From Ancylobacter sp. Lp-2 (GTDB lineage Bacteria; Pseudomonadota; Alphaproteobacteria; Rhizobiales; Xanthobacteraceae): DNA of 64,000 nucleotides. The notes under the pieces were generated by a model. The model was not told the DNA's origin and did no database searches. It worked only from the letters and a program-made list of their open reading frames with translations. This document shows, piece by piece, positions 53,291 to 62,311 of this stretch. Each line of letters begins with the position of its first letter. Position 1 is the first letter of the stretch. Where the stretch lies: contig NZ_JAJALI010000004.1 of the NCBI RefSeq assembly GCF_020523795.1, forward strand, positions 426,352-490,351, given 5' to 3'. The translations under genes were made by a program, and so were the position numbers.

Positions 53291-54256
53291 ATGAACAGCG
53301 GAAAAGGCCACGGCCTATGGCGTGGCATTCTGTTCATGCTGATCGCGTCGGCCTGCGCCTCCCTGCTGGCGATCCTCACGGCCTACACCAAATTCGTCCC
53401 TCCGGCGGTTGTCGCCAGCGCCCATATCGTGCTGCCGGTGCTGATCGTTGCGCTGATCGCCGACCGATCGGTGTGGGCGGGCATCCTGGCGCCTTCGCTG
53501 CGCCCGGCCTTGGTTCGCGCCTGTTTCGTGGCAGGGGGACAGATCCTTCACGTACTTGCCCTTTTCGAAGGCCAGCTCGCCAAGGTGGTCCTGCTGCACC
53601 ACATCTCGCCGCTGCTGTTTCCCTTGCTGGCGTGGGCGTGGCTTGGAGAGAGGATGGGCCGCCTCACCGTGGTCGGCCTGCTTTTCGGCTTCACCGGCCT
53701 GCTCATCGTGTTGCAGCCATGGGAAGGCGCCTCGCTCGCGCTGGACTTCGCGACGATCGCGGCACTCTGCTCGGGAGTGGCCGCGACCATCTCGAAACTG
53801 CTGCTCTACAAGATCGCCCGCACCTATGATCAGAGTGCGCGGACCACGTTTATCCAGACCTTCGGTCTTGCGGCTATCCTGTCGCTGCCGCTCGCCGTCT
53901 ACGCAATCCTCAGTCCCGGAGAGACGCGTGTCGCCCATTCCGCGCCGGAGATGAGCGGCGAGCAACTGGTTATCGTCGTGGTCGCCGCCTTCATCGCCAT
54001 GGCCGTGGTGGCCATCGTCGATCAGCTTTTGACCGACCGCGCCTACCGCCTGCTACCGAATGCCGAACTGATCGGGCCGTTCATGTATATGGCCGTGCTG
54101 TTCTCGATGCTGTTCGACTGGGTCTTCCTCGACCGTGTCCCGGGCACGCCGCTGATTGTCGGCGCCGGCCTGGTGGTCGTCGGTGCCACCCTCGCGATCA
54201 AATCGGCGCAGGATGGCTTGCAGCGTCGCGTGAACGTGGAGGACGCCCTCGAATAG
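53291..54256 (+). CDS. EamA/DMT-family inner-membrane transporter
   Basis: A 321-residue protein with ten predicted helices in two five-helix EamA repeats. The first repeat includes AKVVLLHHISPLLFPLLAWA and WLGERMGRLTVVGLLFGFTG. The second includes LIGPFMYMAVLFSMLFDWVF and LDRVPGTPLIVGAGLVVVGA. Such proteins export amino acids or other metabolites, or take up small solutes. The substrate cannot be told. The 211 bases after it to the methyltransferase stop show no gene. Confidence 0.88.
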   Translation: MNSGKGHGLWRGILFMLIASACASLLAILTAYTKFVPPAVVASAHIVLPVLIVALIADRSVWAGILAPSLRPALVRACFVAGGQILHVLALFEGQLAKVVLLHHISPLLFPLLAWAWLGERMGRLTVVGLLFGFTGLLIVLQPWEGASLALDFATIAALCSGVAATISKLLLYKIARTYDQSARTTFIQTFGLAAILSLPLAVYAILSPGETRVAHSAPEMSGEQLVIVVVAAFIAMAVVAIVDQLLTDRAYRLLPNAELIGPFMYMAVLFSMLFDWVFLDRVPGTPLIVGAGLVVVGATLAIKSAQDGLQRRVNVEDALE

Positions 54257-54467
54257 CCCTTCGGCTGCCGTGGCACCTGTGACACCGTCAATGAACCGGG
54301 CTGGCGGCAGATGTCTCGACCTCTCGCCCCACGATCGGCGTAGCCCATCCTAACGGAGCCGCTGGCGAGCCGGTCACTGGCACTCGGATCCGCTCTCATA
54401 GGCCTCGCGGAAGCTGGAGTGTTCGGTGTGAGGGCGGCACCTTGCAGCGCCGATCCTCAAGCCCGTA

Positions 54468-55124
54468 TTACGGCTTCACCGCGCTCAGCACGAAGACCGG
54501 CACGTCGCCCGGATAGGGCGAGGCCGGGAACAGATGCTGCCAGCCTTGCGCCACCGGGAAGCCGGCCTCGGCCAGCATCCGCTCCGCTCGTATCTGGGTG
54601 AGGCCGTCATGCAGCGGTAGACGGGCCGCGATTTCCGGCGCATAGGTCGCTCGATAGTGCGGCGCGACCGACCACAGCCCGTCCGATACGACGACGCGTC
54701 CGCCCGGCCGCAGCAGCCGATGCGCCGTGCGGAGCGCCGCCATCGGCTCCTCCAGCGTCCACAGCACATTGCGCAGCGTCACGATGTCCGCAGAAGCATC
54801 CGCCGCAGGAATGTCACCGATCAAGGCGACTTTGAACTCGACATTGAGGCCTGGCGCGCGGGCGGCGGCGCGGGCGGCCTCGATCATCGACGGCGACGCG
54901 TCGAAGGCCCGCACATGATGGCCGAGCGAGGCCGCGATGATCGCGCAGGCTCCCGTGCCGCAGCCGAGATCGACCACTTCCCGGGGCGCCTGCGCCTGAA
55001 ACGCCGCCTCGAGCACGTCCCGCCACCGATCGCGCTGGGCGACATGCGAGGCGACGCCGTCGAACAACGGCGCGCGGGCGCTCCAATGTGCGGTCACCGC
55101 AGCCTGCAGATCCTCGCTTCTCAT
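54468..55124 (-). CDS. Class I SAM-dependent methyltransferase in the cobalamin operon
   Basis: A 218-residue methyltransferase. Motif I is EVVDLGCGTGACAIIAASLG (about 50-69), followed by VRAFDASPSMIEAARAAA, DIVTLRNVLWTLEEP and LLRPGGRVVVSDGLW, as in UbiE-like enzymes. Its ATG overlaps the ATPase stop (ATGA at 55121-55124), so it is the fourth gene of the riboswitch-controlled transport operon. The substrate may be the imported corrinoid or chelate, or a metallophore; this is inference. Confidence 0.9.
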   Translation of the reverse strand: MRSEDLQAAVTAHWSARAPLFDGVASHVAQRDRWRDVLEAAFQAQAPREVVDLGCGTGACAIIAASLGHHVRAFDASPSMIEAARAAARAPGLNVEFKVALIGDIPAADASADIVTLRNVLWTLEEPMAALRTAHRLLRPGGRVVVSDGLWSVAPHYRATYAPEIAARLPLHDGLTQIRAERMLAEAGFPVAQGWQHLFPASPYPGDVPVFVLSAVKP

Positions 55125-55903
55125 GCATGATCTCCCGCTTCATGTTCGACGACATATTCGATGTGCCGGCGTCCGGGCGTGCTTTCGCGGATCACCACCT
55201 CGACGCCGAACACCTCGGCGATGAGGCACGGCGTCAGCACCTCCTGCGGCGTGCCGAAGGCGACCAGCCTCCCGCCGGCCAGTACCCCGACCCGGTCGCA
55301 GAACAGCGACGCCAGATTGAGGTCATGCAGCGCCACCACGCAGGTCAGGCCGAGGCGGCGAACCAGCGTGAGAATGGCGAGCTGATGCTGGATATCGAGG
55401 TGGTTGGTCGGCTCGTCGAGGATCAGCTCGCGCGGTTCCTGCGCCAGCGCGCGGGCGATGTGGACGCGCTGCCGCTCGCCACCGGACAGCGTGTGCCAGG
55501 GCTGGTCGTGCCGAGCGGCAAGACCCACCCGCTTGAGGGCAATATCGACGGCGTGCTCGTCCACTTCCGTCCAGGAAGCGAAGGCGCCCCGATGCGGCGT
55601 TCGCCCGAGCCGCACCACGTCGCAGACGGAAAGCTGCACCTCCGTCGCCGCCTGCTGCTCGACGAAGGCGAGCCGCCGGGCGAGCTCCCGGCGCGGCAGG
55701 TCGGCGATGTCGCGCGCATCGAGCGTCACCACTCCGCTCGCCACTTTGCGCAAGCGGCACAGGAGACGCAGCAGGCTGGACTTGCCGGAGCCGTTCGGAC
55801 CGATCAGGCCGAGCACCCGGTTCGGTTCGACGGTGAGCGTCACGCCATCAACGATCATCTGCCCGCCCGCGCTCCAGCGGACCTCATGGGTGGCGAGTGT
55901 CAT
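55121..55903 (-). CDS. ABC transporter ATPase (FecE/BtuD type), cobalamin operon
   Basis: A 260-residue ATPase from the ATG at 55903, which overlaps the permease stop (ATGA). Walker A GPNGSGKSS, Q-loop region AFVEQQAATEVQLSVCDVVR, signature LSGGERQRVHIARALAQ, Walker B ELILDEPTNHLD, and switch His in VVALHDLNLASLFCDRVGV. The length and motifs are of the FecE/BtuD branch. Longer open sequence upstream in the same frame is the permease's shadow. Confidence 0.93.
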   Translation of the reverse strand: MTLATHEVRWSAGGQMIVDGVTLTVEPNRVLGLIGPNGSGKSSLLRLLCRLRKVASGVVTLDARDIADLPRRELARRLAFVEQQAATEVQLSVCDVVRLGRTPHRGAFASWTEVDEHAVDIALKRVGLAARHDQPWHTLSGGERQRVHIARALAQEPRELILDEPTNHLDIQHQLAILTLVRRLGLTCVVALHDLNLASLFCDRVGVLAGGRLVAFGTPQEVLTPCLIAEVFGVEVVIRESTPGRRHIEYVVEHEAGDHA

Positions 55904-56937
55904 GGCGCCCGCCTCGCGCGATAGAGGATGATGGCGAAGGCCGGCGCGCCGAACAGCGCGGTGACGATGCCGATGGGCAGGATCTGCTGCGGCACGAGGA
56001 TGCGCGAGAGCACATCGGCCAGCACCATGAAGATGGCGCCGACGACGAGACAGGCCGGCAGCAGCCGCGCATGGCCCGATCCGACGAGGAACCGCGCCGC
56101 ATGGGGAATGACCAGCCCGACGAAGCCGACCGTGCCGACGATGGCGACCATGGTCGCGGTGAGCAGTGCGGTCGTCGCCAACAGCACGAGCCGCACGCGA
56201 GTGACGGCAACGCCGAGCGAGGCGGCCGCGTCTGTGCCAAAGGCGAAGGCATCGAGCGCCTTGGCGTGCATCATGCAGACGAGGAAGCCGATGAGCGCCA
56301 CCGGCGCCGCCACCCACAAATCTGGCCAGCGCACCCCGCCGAAATTGCCGAGCAGCCAGAACATCACGCCGCGCGCCTGCTCGGCGCTGGCAAGGGTGGT
56401 GACGATGGTGGCGGTCACGGCGTTGAACAGCTGCGAGCCGGCGACGCCGGCAAGGATCACCCGGTCGCTGCCCCCGCCCGTGCCGCTGGCGAGCAGCGCG
56501 ACGATGGCCAGTGTCGCGATGGAGCCGAGGAAGGCGCCGCCGGACAGGCCCAGCGTCGCTCCGCCGGCACCGAGGATCAACACACAGACCGCCCCGGTCG
56601 AGGCGCCGGCCGAGATGCCGAGAATATAGGGTTCGGCCAGCGGATTGCGCAGCAGCGCCTGCAGAATCGCGCCGGACAGCGCAAGCGCGCCACCGCACAG
56701 CGCCGCCATCAAAGCGCGGCTCAGGCGATAATCGAAGATCACGCCCTGCTGGATGGCGCTGACCGGAAGGTCCAGGCCGAACAGCCCGTTGCCGAGCGCC
56801 CTGAAGGCGACCGGCAACGGGATGGCCATCTCGCCCACCGTCACCGCGACGGTCACGGCGAGCGTGAGAGCGACAAGCGAAGCCAGCACGAGGGCAAAGC
56901 GCGCCGGCCAGTTCGGCTTCAGAACGGCATGGCTCAA
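55900..56937 (-). CDS. FecCD/BtuC-type permease, cobalamin operon
   Basis: A 345-residue permease. The start is the TTG at 56937, which overlaps the TGA of the binding-protein gene as TTGA; no ATG fits before the first helix. Family motifs are QGVIFDYRLSRALMAALCGG, ALSGAILQALLRNPLAEPYI, LGISAGASTGA, FGTDAAASLGVAVTRVRL and GTVGFVGLVIPHAARFLVGS. One gene serves as homodimeric channel. An open frame reaching upstream to 57609 is non-coding shadow. Confidence 0.92.
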   Translation of the reverse strand: MSHAVLKPNWPARFALVLASLVALTLAVTVAVTVGEMAIPLPVAFRALGNGLFGLDLPVSAIQQGVIFDYRLSRALMAALCGGALALSGAILQALLRNPLAEPYILGISAGASTGAVCVLILGAGGATLGLSGGAFLGSIATLAIVALLASGTGGGSDRVILAGVAGSQLFNAVTATIVTTLASAEQARGVMFWLLGNFGGVRWPDLWVAAPVALIGFLVCMMHAKALDAFAFGTDAAASLGVAVTRVRLVLLATTALLTATMVAIVGTVGFVGLVIPHAARFLVGSGHARLLPACLVVGAIFMVLADVLSRILVPQQILPIGIVTALFGAPAFAIILYRARRAP

Positions 56938-57986
56938 TTGGCGAGTCCGAAGCTCTGGACCGCCTTGGCGATCGCCTCGATGCCGTCGACCGTATCCATG
57001 CCGGGGCGGGTCGAGCCGACATCCACCACTACGATGCGGTTGTTGCGCACCGCCGAGAGCTTGCTGGCGACCGGATCGGTCTTGAGGAAGTTCAGCTTGG
57101 CGTCGATATCGTCGGCCGGGAAGCGGCGGCGATCCATCTTCACCAGGATCAGCACGTCGGGATCGGCGGCGGCGACCGTCTCCCATCCGACCAGCGGCCA
57201 TTCCTCGGTGGTGGTGATGATGTTGCGGGCGCCTAGCTTCGACATGATGTAGGCCGGCACCCCGTTCCTGCCGGCCAGGAAGGCGTCGCCCTTGATGTCC
57301 TTGCTGGAGAACCACATGGTCATCGAGACGTTCTTCGCCGCGATACCCTCGACAGACCGGAGGGCGGCGTCTTCGCGCTGCTTCAGGCTGGCGACCAGCG
57401 CTTCGGCACGGTCGGCGACATCGAAAATCGCGCCATATTCGCGGATGTTGCGGTAGAGCTGCTCCATCGTATAGGGCTCGGTGCGTACGCCATCGCCGGC
57501 ACCGGTGTTGTCCTTGCCGACGCAATCGGTCGGCGAGACATAGACCGGCACCTTCACCGCGTCGAAGCGGTCTCGCTTGCCGACGATGCCGTTCGGGCCG
57601 ATGTGCCATTCATACATCGCCACCACGAGATCGGGCTCCTGGCCGACCACGGCCTCGAAGCTCGGGTCGTTGTCGGCGAGGCGCTTCGCCTTGGCGTTGG
57701 CCGCCTCATAGGGCTTGGCGATCGGGCCGAACCACAGCGCGGTGGCGACGATCCGATCGCCGAGGCCCAGCGCGTGGAGGATTTCCGTCTGCGCCTGGCC
57801 GATGCTGACCACGCGTTTGGGGGCGTGGTCGATGACGACCTTCTGGCCGCAATTCTCCAGCATCAACGGGTACTGCGTCGGTCCGGCAATGGCCGCACTG
57901 CCGAGAACCGAGCCGGCAAGGAGGCCGAGCGCCAGCGCGAGACCGCCGCACACGGCGCCGACAGGATTGATGATCGTCTTGAGCAT
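56934..57986 (-). CDS. Periplasmic binding protein of the cobalamin-regulated transporter
   Basis: A 350-residue protein from the ATG at 57986, which precedes a signal peptide (GGLALALGLLAGSVLGSAAI). The mature part has the class-III binding protein pattern: KVVIDHAPKRVVSIGQAQTE, ILHALGLGDRIVATALWFGP, VGQEPDLVVAMYEWH, and late MSKLGARNIITTTEEWPLVG. Iron-siderophore and cobalamin binding proteins share this fold. A cobalamin riboswitch lies just upstream, so the ligand is likely a corrinoid, a precursor, or a cobalt chelate rather than iron. An in-frame ATG at 58106 would start inside the riboswitch region and is unlikely. Confidence 0.9.
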   Translation of the reverse strand: MLKTIINPVGAVCGGLALALGLLAGSVLGSAAIAGPTQYPLMLENCGQKVVIDHAPKRVVSIGQAQTEILHALGLGDRIVATALWFGPIAKPYEAANAKAKRLADNDPSFEAVVGQEPDLVVAMYEWHIGPNGIVGKRDRFDAVKVPVYVSPTDCVGKDNTGAGDGVRTEPYTMEQLYRNIREYGAIFDVADRAEALVASLKQREDAALRSVEGIAAKNVSMTMWFSSKDIKGDAFLAGRNGVPAYIMSKLGARNIITTTEEWPLVGWETVAAADPDVLILVKMDRRRFPADDIDAKLNFLKTDPVASKLSAVRNNRIVVVDVGSTRPGMDTVDGIEAIAKAVQSFGLAN

Positions 57987-58107
57987 TGTTTCACCGCTTC
58001 CCAAAAGGAAGACGGGAAGCGCAAAGGGAACCGATTGTCTGGCGGAGGGAGAATATCCGCAGCCGACCGGCAACCTTCGGAGCACCCCGCCCGAAAGATC
58101 GTTCACG

Positions 58108-58280
58108 ATCAGGGCAGGTCTCCTGGCTCGCGGGTCGACGCTGGCTCTGTCCGGCCTTCCCGACGCGTGACCTGGGCCACGGCATCAGTGGACGATGGAC
58201 AGAGGGCTCGCCGCTTACAGTTGCGGGGGCAGCCTCGGCCTTGGCGCAGGGCGCCGCACCGAGTTCCCTCTTAGCTCCGG
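58108..58280 (-). promoter_or_regulatory. Cobalamin (B12) riboswitch
   Basis: The minus strand contains the hallmark blocks in order. A GGGAACTCGGTG block lies near 58257-58268. The B12-box-like GCCCCCGCAACTGTAAGCGG is at 58211-58230. GCCACTGATGCCGTGG and GGGAAGGCC follow, and GCCAGGAGACCTGCC ends the set at 58113-58127. This is the class I cobalamin aptamer. It precedes the binding-protein gene by about 120 bases, so adenosylcobalamin should repress the operon. Confidence 0.93.
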
Positions 58281-58401
58281 GCGCGAACACCCGGAGAACC
58301 CTGATCACCGTGATCGATAGTCACTCCACGCTTCCCGTCAACCTTCCTTCGACACGTCGCGGGACCCATACCGCCCCATTTCGAGACGAGCCTAACGAAT
58401 A

Positions 58402-58416
58402 TGATACATTATATCA
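58402..58416 (-). promoter_or_regulatory. Candidate -10 and inverted repeat ahead of riboswitch
   Basis: TGATA-CATTA-TATCA forms a perfect 5+5 inverted repeat. On the minus strand TATAAT (58413 to 58408) fits a -10 element about 130 bases before the aptamer start. A clear -35 is not visible. The repeat overlapping the -10 could be an operator. Confidence 0.35.
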
Positions 58417-58589
58417 ATATCGTCGCGGGGACCGTGTGCATATCGGCTTCGCGCCCTCCGGCTATTCGCCTTCAGCACCAGCGGCGGTCGGGACACGTTG
58501 GGGCCTCGCACGGCGTCGAGCAGTACTGGCCGAGCACAAGGCAGGCCCGGCGCTCGTCGACCGGTCGCTCTGGGGGCAGGTGCAAGGCG

Positions 58590-59403
58590 CTGCTGGCGTA
58601 GGACCGAACTGGCCAGTCCCGCCGCTCCTGATCGAAGACCCCCAGCCTGTTCGCCGGTCTGCTGTTCGATCGCGAGGGACGGGGACTTCTGTCCACCCAT
58701 GCGGTGAAACGCGGGAGTGCGCTATCGCTACTATGTCAGCCCGGACCAGCCGAAGCGTCAGGCCGATGCACCATCTCCCGGTACGGCGCCTGGCCCACGG
58801 CTTGCCGCCGCCGAGGTAGAGGACGCCATCCCCGTACTGCTGAAGCGCCTGCTGCGCGATCACGACGGGCTGGTCGCCACCGTCGTGCCGCCGCGGGCCA
58901 ACCTCGACCTGCAGCAGATGATCCACCGTCGCGCCGACCATCTCACTGAGCGTCCCGCCAGCGACAATCCGGTCGCCCGGCGTGATGCCGTGCTCACCCT
59001 GCCGCAGCGTGTCGATCTCCGGGACGAAGAGGTGCCGCTCCCGCTGCAGCCGCAAACGCTGAGCGATGCCACGGCGCCGGTCACCGTCACCCGTCCGCTC
59101 TCGCTCCGGCGCCGCGGCGCCGAGACCAAGCTCATCATCAAGGGGGAGCAGCCGGCCGATCTGCAGCCCGATCCCGCCATGGTGCGCGCCGTCGCGCAGG
59201 CGCATCGCTGGTGGCGCGATCTCCTCGACAAGCGCTACGCCACCATGAAGGAGGTCGCCCAGGCCTACCGGACCGACGAGCGCTATGTCGCCCGGATCAT
59301 CCCGCTTGCCTTCCTCCCGGACGAACTCACCCGCGACATCCTCAACGGCACCCAGCCACCCGAGACGACACTGGTCGAGCTGATGGCGGGTGAGGGCATT
59401 TAA
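58590..59403 (+). pseudogene. C-terminal half of a large serine recombinase
   Basis: From about 58640 the plus strand reads PSLFAGLLFDREGRGLLSTH then AVKRG, shifts frame near 58712, and continues RYRYYVSPDQPKRQADAPSP. Then follow PLSLRRRGAETKLIIKGEQP, PDPAMVRAVAQAHRWWRDLL and YRTDERYVARIIPLAFLPDE. This matches the zinc-ribbon and C-terminal regions of recombinases that end in a small DNA-binding domain. The catalytic N-terminus is missing. It is a different branch from the recombinase at 21-23 kb. Confidence 0.75.
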
Positions 59404-59510
59404 CGGTCCGAACGTTGGTGCGCGGACCGGGGAGTGCTGACCCAATGCAGATCTTGGCAAAGTCCGTTCTGGGTCCAACATGCGACCGACGGCACGCCCG
59501 GGAAACAACC

Positions 59511-59792
59511 TTAGATAAGCACTCGCTCCACCTCGTCCAGCGTCACCTCGTCGGGCCGCCGGTCATGGAGCTGGATGATACGGGTGGAAGAATGATTAGC
59601 CATCATAGCCACCCGCTCAAGCGTTCCGCCGTCTTTCAGAGAAGCCGTGATACCGGCCGCTGCGGCCGGGCGCCCGATCATGGCATAGGCGTTTGACTGC
59701 GGGAGACGGGTGGTGGTCAGCTCGGCCGTACCCCGCCCGATCGTACGGAACAGGGCCCCTTTTGGGTCAGCCGCCAGCGCTCGTTGAAGCAT
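59511..59792 (-). pseudogene. Tyrosine integrase C-terminal fragment
   Basis: A 93-codon minus-strand frame: PKGALFRTIGRGTAELTTTR, LPQSNAYAMIGRPAAAAGIT, then ASLKDGGTLERVAMMANHSS and TRIIQLHDRRPDEVTLDEVE. It matches the end of XerD-type integrases. The normal NHTFRATGI catalytic block between AAAAGI and TAxLK is deleted, and the usual catalytic Tyr in the QLYDRR position reads His. It is therefore a dead fragment. Confidence 0.8.
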
Positions 59793-59892
59793 CTGCAGGG
59801 CCCGCCCTCTGCAGCCGATGTCAGCCCTGCCTCACATCTGGTAATTAAAGTTACTCTTAGTGACGCGAATTGACTTGCTTTCAAATTGATGT

Positions 59893-59903
59893 CACACAGT
59901 GTG
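59893..59903. promoter_or_regulatory. Palindrome upstream of tetR, candidate operator
   Basis: CACACAGTGTG is a perfect odd-centred palindrome 23 bases before the TetR-family ATG. TetR proteins commonly bind such sites and control their own gene, here probably together with the cupin gene. No binding evidence exists. Confidence 0.4.
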
Positions 59904-59925
59904 TCTCCATATCACGGGGGCCGCC

Positions 59926-60531
59926 ATGGCGGATACGCGTAGCTACAACAGCCCGCTCCGGGAGGAAAAAGTACGTGAGACGCGAGAGGCGATTCTGAAC
60001 GCGCTTTACCGGCTGATGAGCACATCGACCATCCCGGACGAGATCAGCATGGACATGATCGCCACCGAGGCCGGCATCCAGCGGCGTACGATATTTCGTC
60101 ATTTTCCGGCCAAGAGCGATCTCCTGACGGCCTTCTGGGCCTGGCTGAACGAACGGATCGGCGCCTCGATCGCACCGGAGACCGTCGAGGACATCGTGGC
60201 GGGACCGCAGGACGTCTTCCCGCGTTTCGACGGGCATGAGGCGGCGATCCGCGCCTCGATCCATTCACCGACCGGGCGCGAGATGCGCACGGGTATGGTT
60301 CCCGACCGGCGCTTGCGCTTCGCCGGCGCGCTTGCCCCCCTCCTGTCTACCCTCTCGCCCGCCGAAGCCCGACAGGTCGAGGCGCTCGCGCATCTCCTCT
60401 ACTCGGCTTCCGCTTGGGAGATACTCAAGGATTACGGTGGTCTCACCGGAACTGAAGCCGGTGAAGCCGCCTCGTGGGCGCTCGATACGATCCTGTCCGC
60501 GGTCGCCTCGGGCTCATTGCTGCGGACATGA
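59926..60531 (+). CDS. TetR-family transcriptional regulator
   Basis: A 201-residue repressor from the ATG at 59926 (MADTRSYNSPLREEKV); an ATA-rich upstream extension to 59899 is less likely. The helix-turn-helix is EISMDMIATEAGIQRRTIFR followed by HFPAKSDLLTAFW, the TetR signature. The C-terminal ligand domain is helical (SPAEARQVEALAHLLYSASA). The cupin gene follows 19 bases after the stop, so both form one unit. The ligand is unknown. Confidence 0.88.
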   Translation: MADTRSYNSPLREEKVRETREAILNALYRLMSTSTIPDEISMDMIATEAGIQRRTIFRHFPAKSDLLTAFWAWLNERIGASIAPETVEDIVAGPQDVFPRFDGHEAAIRASIHSPTGREMRTGMVPDRRLRFAGALAPLLSTLSPAEARQVEALAHLLYSASAWEILKDYGGLTGTEAGEAASWALDTILSAVASGSLLRT

Positions 60532-60550
60532 CATCGAAGCCAGGGAGACA

Positions 60551-61075
60551 ATGCCGATGAGCATGCAAGTCACGACCGCGCAGGATGGCGAGACCCGCTG
60601 GGTCGTGGCCGACCGCATTCGCTTTCTTGGCGGTCTTGCGGGTGCGAATCTCGAATTGGTCGAGGTGGAGATCCCTCCCGGCTCCGGCACTCCGCCGCAC
60701 AGCCACGCCTCGCCGGAGCTATTCTATGTGCTCGACGGCGAAGTCACCATCCGGCACTTTCCCGTGGGCCAAGCGCCGAGGACCGTCACGGCCGGCGTCG
60801 GGACCTCGGTGCGCATCGACGGGTGCGCGCCGCACAACTATTTCAACGAGAGCTGCAAGCCCGCGCGCATGCTGGTGCTGCTGGAGCCGTCGATGACTGC
60901 GTTCTTCCGCGAGATCGGCACGGCCGAGCCGCAGGCCGCCCCCGACTTCGCTCGCATCGGTATCGCCATGCAACGCCATGGGATTGAGGTGCTTCACGGT
61001 GCGTCCCCGCCTCATGTCGCGGACCGCCCGTCGCCTGGCGCGATCAGCGGCGCTGGACGCGCATGTCGATCCTGA
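60551..61075 (+). CDS. Cupin-domain protein with chimeric C-terminus
   Basis: A 174-residue protein from the ATG at 60551 (ggagaca upstream). The cupin fold is clear: [20 protein letters not shown] holds the first metal-binding histidines, [18 protein letters not shown] follows, and the second motif region is [11 protein letters not shown]. Family members include small enzymes and sugar- or metal-binding proteins; substrate unknown. The last 15 or so residues ([14 protein letters not shown]) are read out of frame from the duplicated glycogen phosphorylase tail that starts at 61030. The original end was replaced at the duplication junction. Confidence 0.82.
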   Translation: MPMSMQVTTAQDGETRWVVADRIRFLGGLAGANLELVEVEIPPGSGTPPHSHASPELFYVLDGEVTIRHFPVGQAPRTVTAGVGTSVRIDGCAPHNYFNESCKPARMLVLLEPSMTAFFREIGTAEPQAAPDFARIGIAMQRHGIEVLHGASPPHVADRPSPGAISGAGRACRS

Positions 61076-61173
61076 ACAGTGCAGGCGCCGGCAAGTTCTC
61101 CTCCGACAGGGCGATCACGGAGTACGCCGGGCCTATCTGGAGGCTGCCAGCGGTTCATCGTCCCCGCCAGTGA
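61030..61173 (+). pseudogene. Duplicated 3' end of glycogen phosphorylase
   Basis: The frame reads [47 protein letters not shown] and TGA. It matches the last 47 codons of glgP (16174-18684) with a few changes. It has no start and no upstream part. It marks the boundary of the inverted duplication. Confidence 0.92.
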
Positions 61174-61249
61174 CTGCCGCGTCGTGTTGCGGCTTTCCAC
61201 GCTTCGCCAGCCGTGTCGGCGAGAACGGTACGAAAATGCCTTTCGGCGG

Positions 61250-62311
61250 TCAGGATTGGGGCATCAGAAAGAAGGCAAAGCCAAGGATCAGATAGACGGC
61301 CAGCAGCTGTACTCCCTTCAGCCAGTCCGACCGGCCATCCCCGGCGACCTGCCCGGTTATCAGAACCGCCAGCAGCACCAGGAGTACCAGGCCAGTCGTA
61401 AAAAGCAGATCCATCGGCGCCGGCCCGATGACGAGACTCGCCAACACCAATAGCGGCGCGACGAACAGGGCGACCTGCACGCTGGAGCCGATAGCGATCG
61501 ACAGTGACAGATCCATGCGGTTCTTCCGTGCGGCGGTGATCGCCGACGCGTGCTCGGCAGCGTTTCCGAGGATGGCGACGACAAAGACGCCGACGAAGAT
61601 GTCGCTCAGGCCCAGTTCGTGAGCCGTCGGCTCGATGGCGCCGACCAGGATCTCGCTGAGCCAGGCGACGGCCACCGTCGCTCCTGCAAGCACCGAGATC
61701 GCTCGTCCCACTGGCCAGGGCTCGATATGCTCGCCATCGTCTGGCGTGGAAGATCCTGCGAAAAGTGCCGAATGGGTCCGCAGTGAAAACAGAAGGAACG
61801 AGGCGTATACCGCGAGCAGGATCACGGAAATGGAAACGCTGAGGATTCCTTGGTAGTCCGCAGTAACTTCGTCTGTAACCGCATTGTAGGCTGCGGGGGT
61901 GATGAGCGCGATCGCGGCAAGCGTAAGCATGGTAGCCTGCGAACGCACCCCGACCACATTGAAGTGCTGCTCCTTGTACCGCAAACCGCCGGCCAGCATG
62001 GCGGCGCCCAACACCAGCAGGATGTTGCCTACAATCGATCCAGCGATCGAAGCCTTTACCACGTCATGGAGCCCAGCGCGCAACGCTGCGAGCGCGATGA
62101 TCAGTTCGGCGGCATTGCCGAAGGTAGCGTTCAGCAGTCCGCCGACGCCTTCTCCCGCCCGATCGGCCAATTGCTCGGTAGCGCGTCCCATCCAGCCCGC
62201 GAGCGGCAGTATCGCAACCGCAGCCGTCGCGAAAACGAGCAGATGGTTTGTCGGAACGAGATACTCAAGCGCTATCGCGACCGGGACCAGCACGAGTAAC
62301 CAGTTCAACAT
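61250..62311 (-). CDS. Cation/proton antiporter of the CaCA family, copy 2
   Basis: A 353-residue antiporter differing from the copy at 15036-16097 at only three residues by direct comparison: Ile11 to Val, Asp148 to Glu and Ala150 to Thr. Both GNAAE repeats are kept, so function should be the same. The leader upstream of the ATG at 62311 retains a gcggagggcg ribosome-binding stretch. The copy is intact, with silent base changes, which suggests it is still under selection or has been homogenised by conversion. Confidence 0.93.
   Translation of the reverse strand: MLNWLLVLVPVAIALEYLVPTNHLLVFATAAVAILPLAGWMGRATEQLADRAGEGVGGLLNATFGNAAELIIALAALRAGLHDVVKASIAGSIVGNILLVLGAAMLAGGLRYKEQHFNVVGVRSQATMLTLAAIALITPAAYNAVTDEVTADYQGILSVSISVILLAVYASFLLFSLRTHSALFAGSSTPDDGEHIEPWPVGRAISVLAGATVAVAWLSEILVGAIEPTAHELGLSDIFVGVFVVAILGNAAEHASAITAARKNRMDLSLSIAIGSSVQVALFVAPLLVLASLVIGPAPMDLLFTTGLVLLVLLAVLITGQVAGDGRSDWLKGVQLLAVYLILGFAFFLMPQS

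Noticed and set aside
55121..57022. 633-codon frame containing the ATPase
   Set aside because: The part upstream of 55903 is out of frame with the permease and arginine-rich. The real ATPase starts at 55903.
58402..58416. Fur box before the riboswitch operon
   Set aside because: The palindrome is too short and does not match the Fur consensus; only a generic operator candidate is kept.
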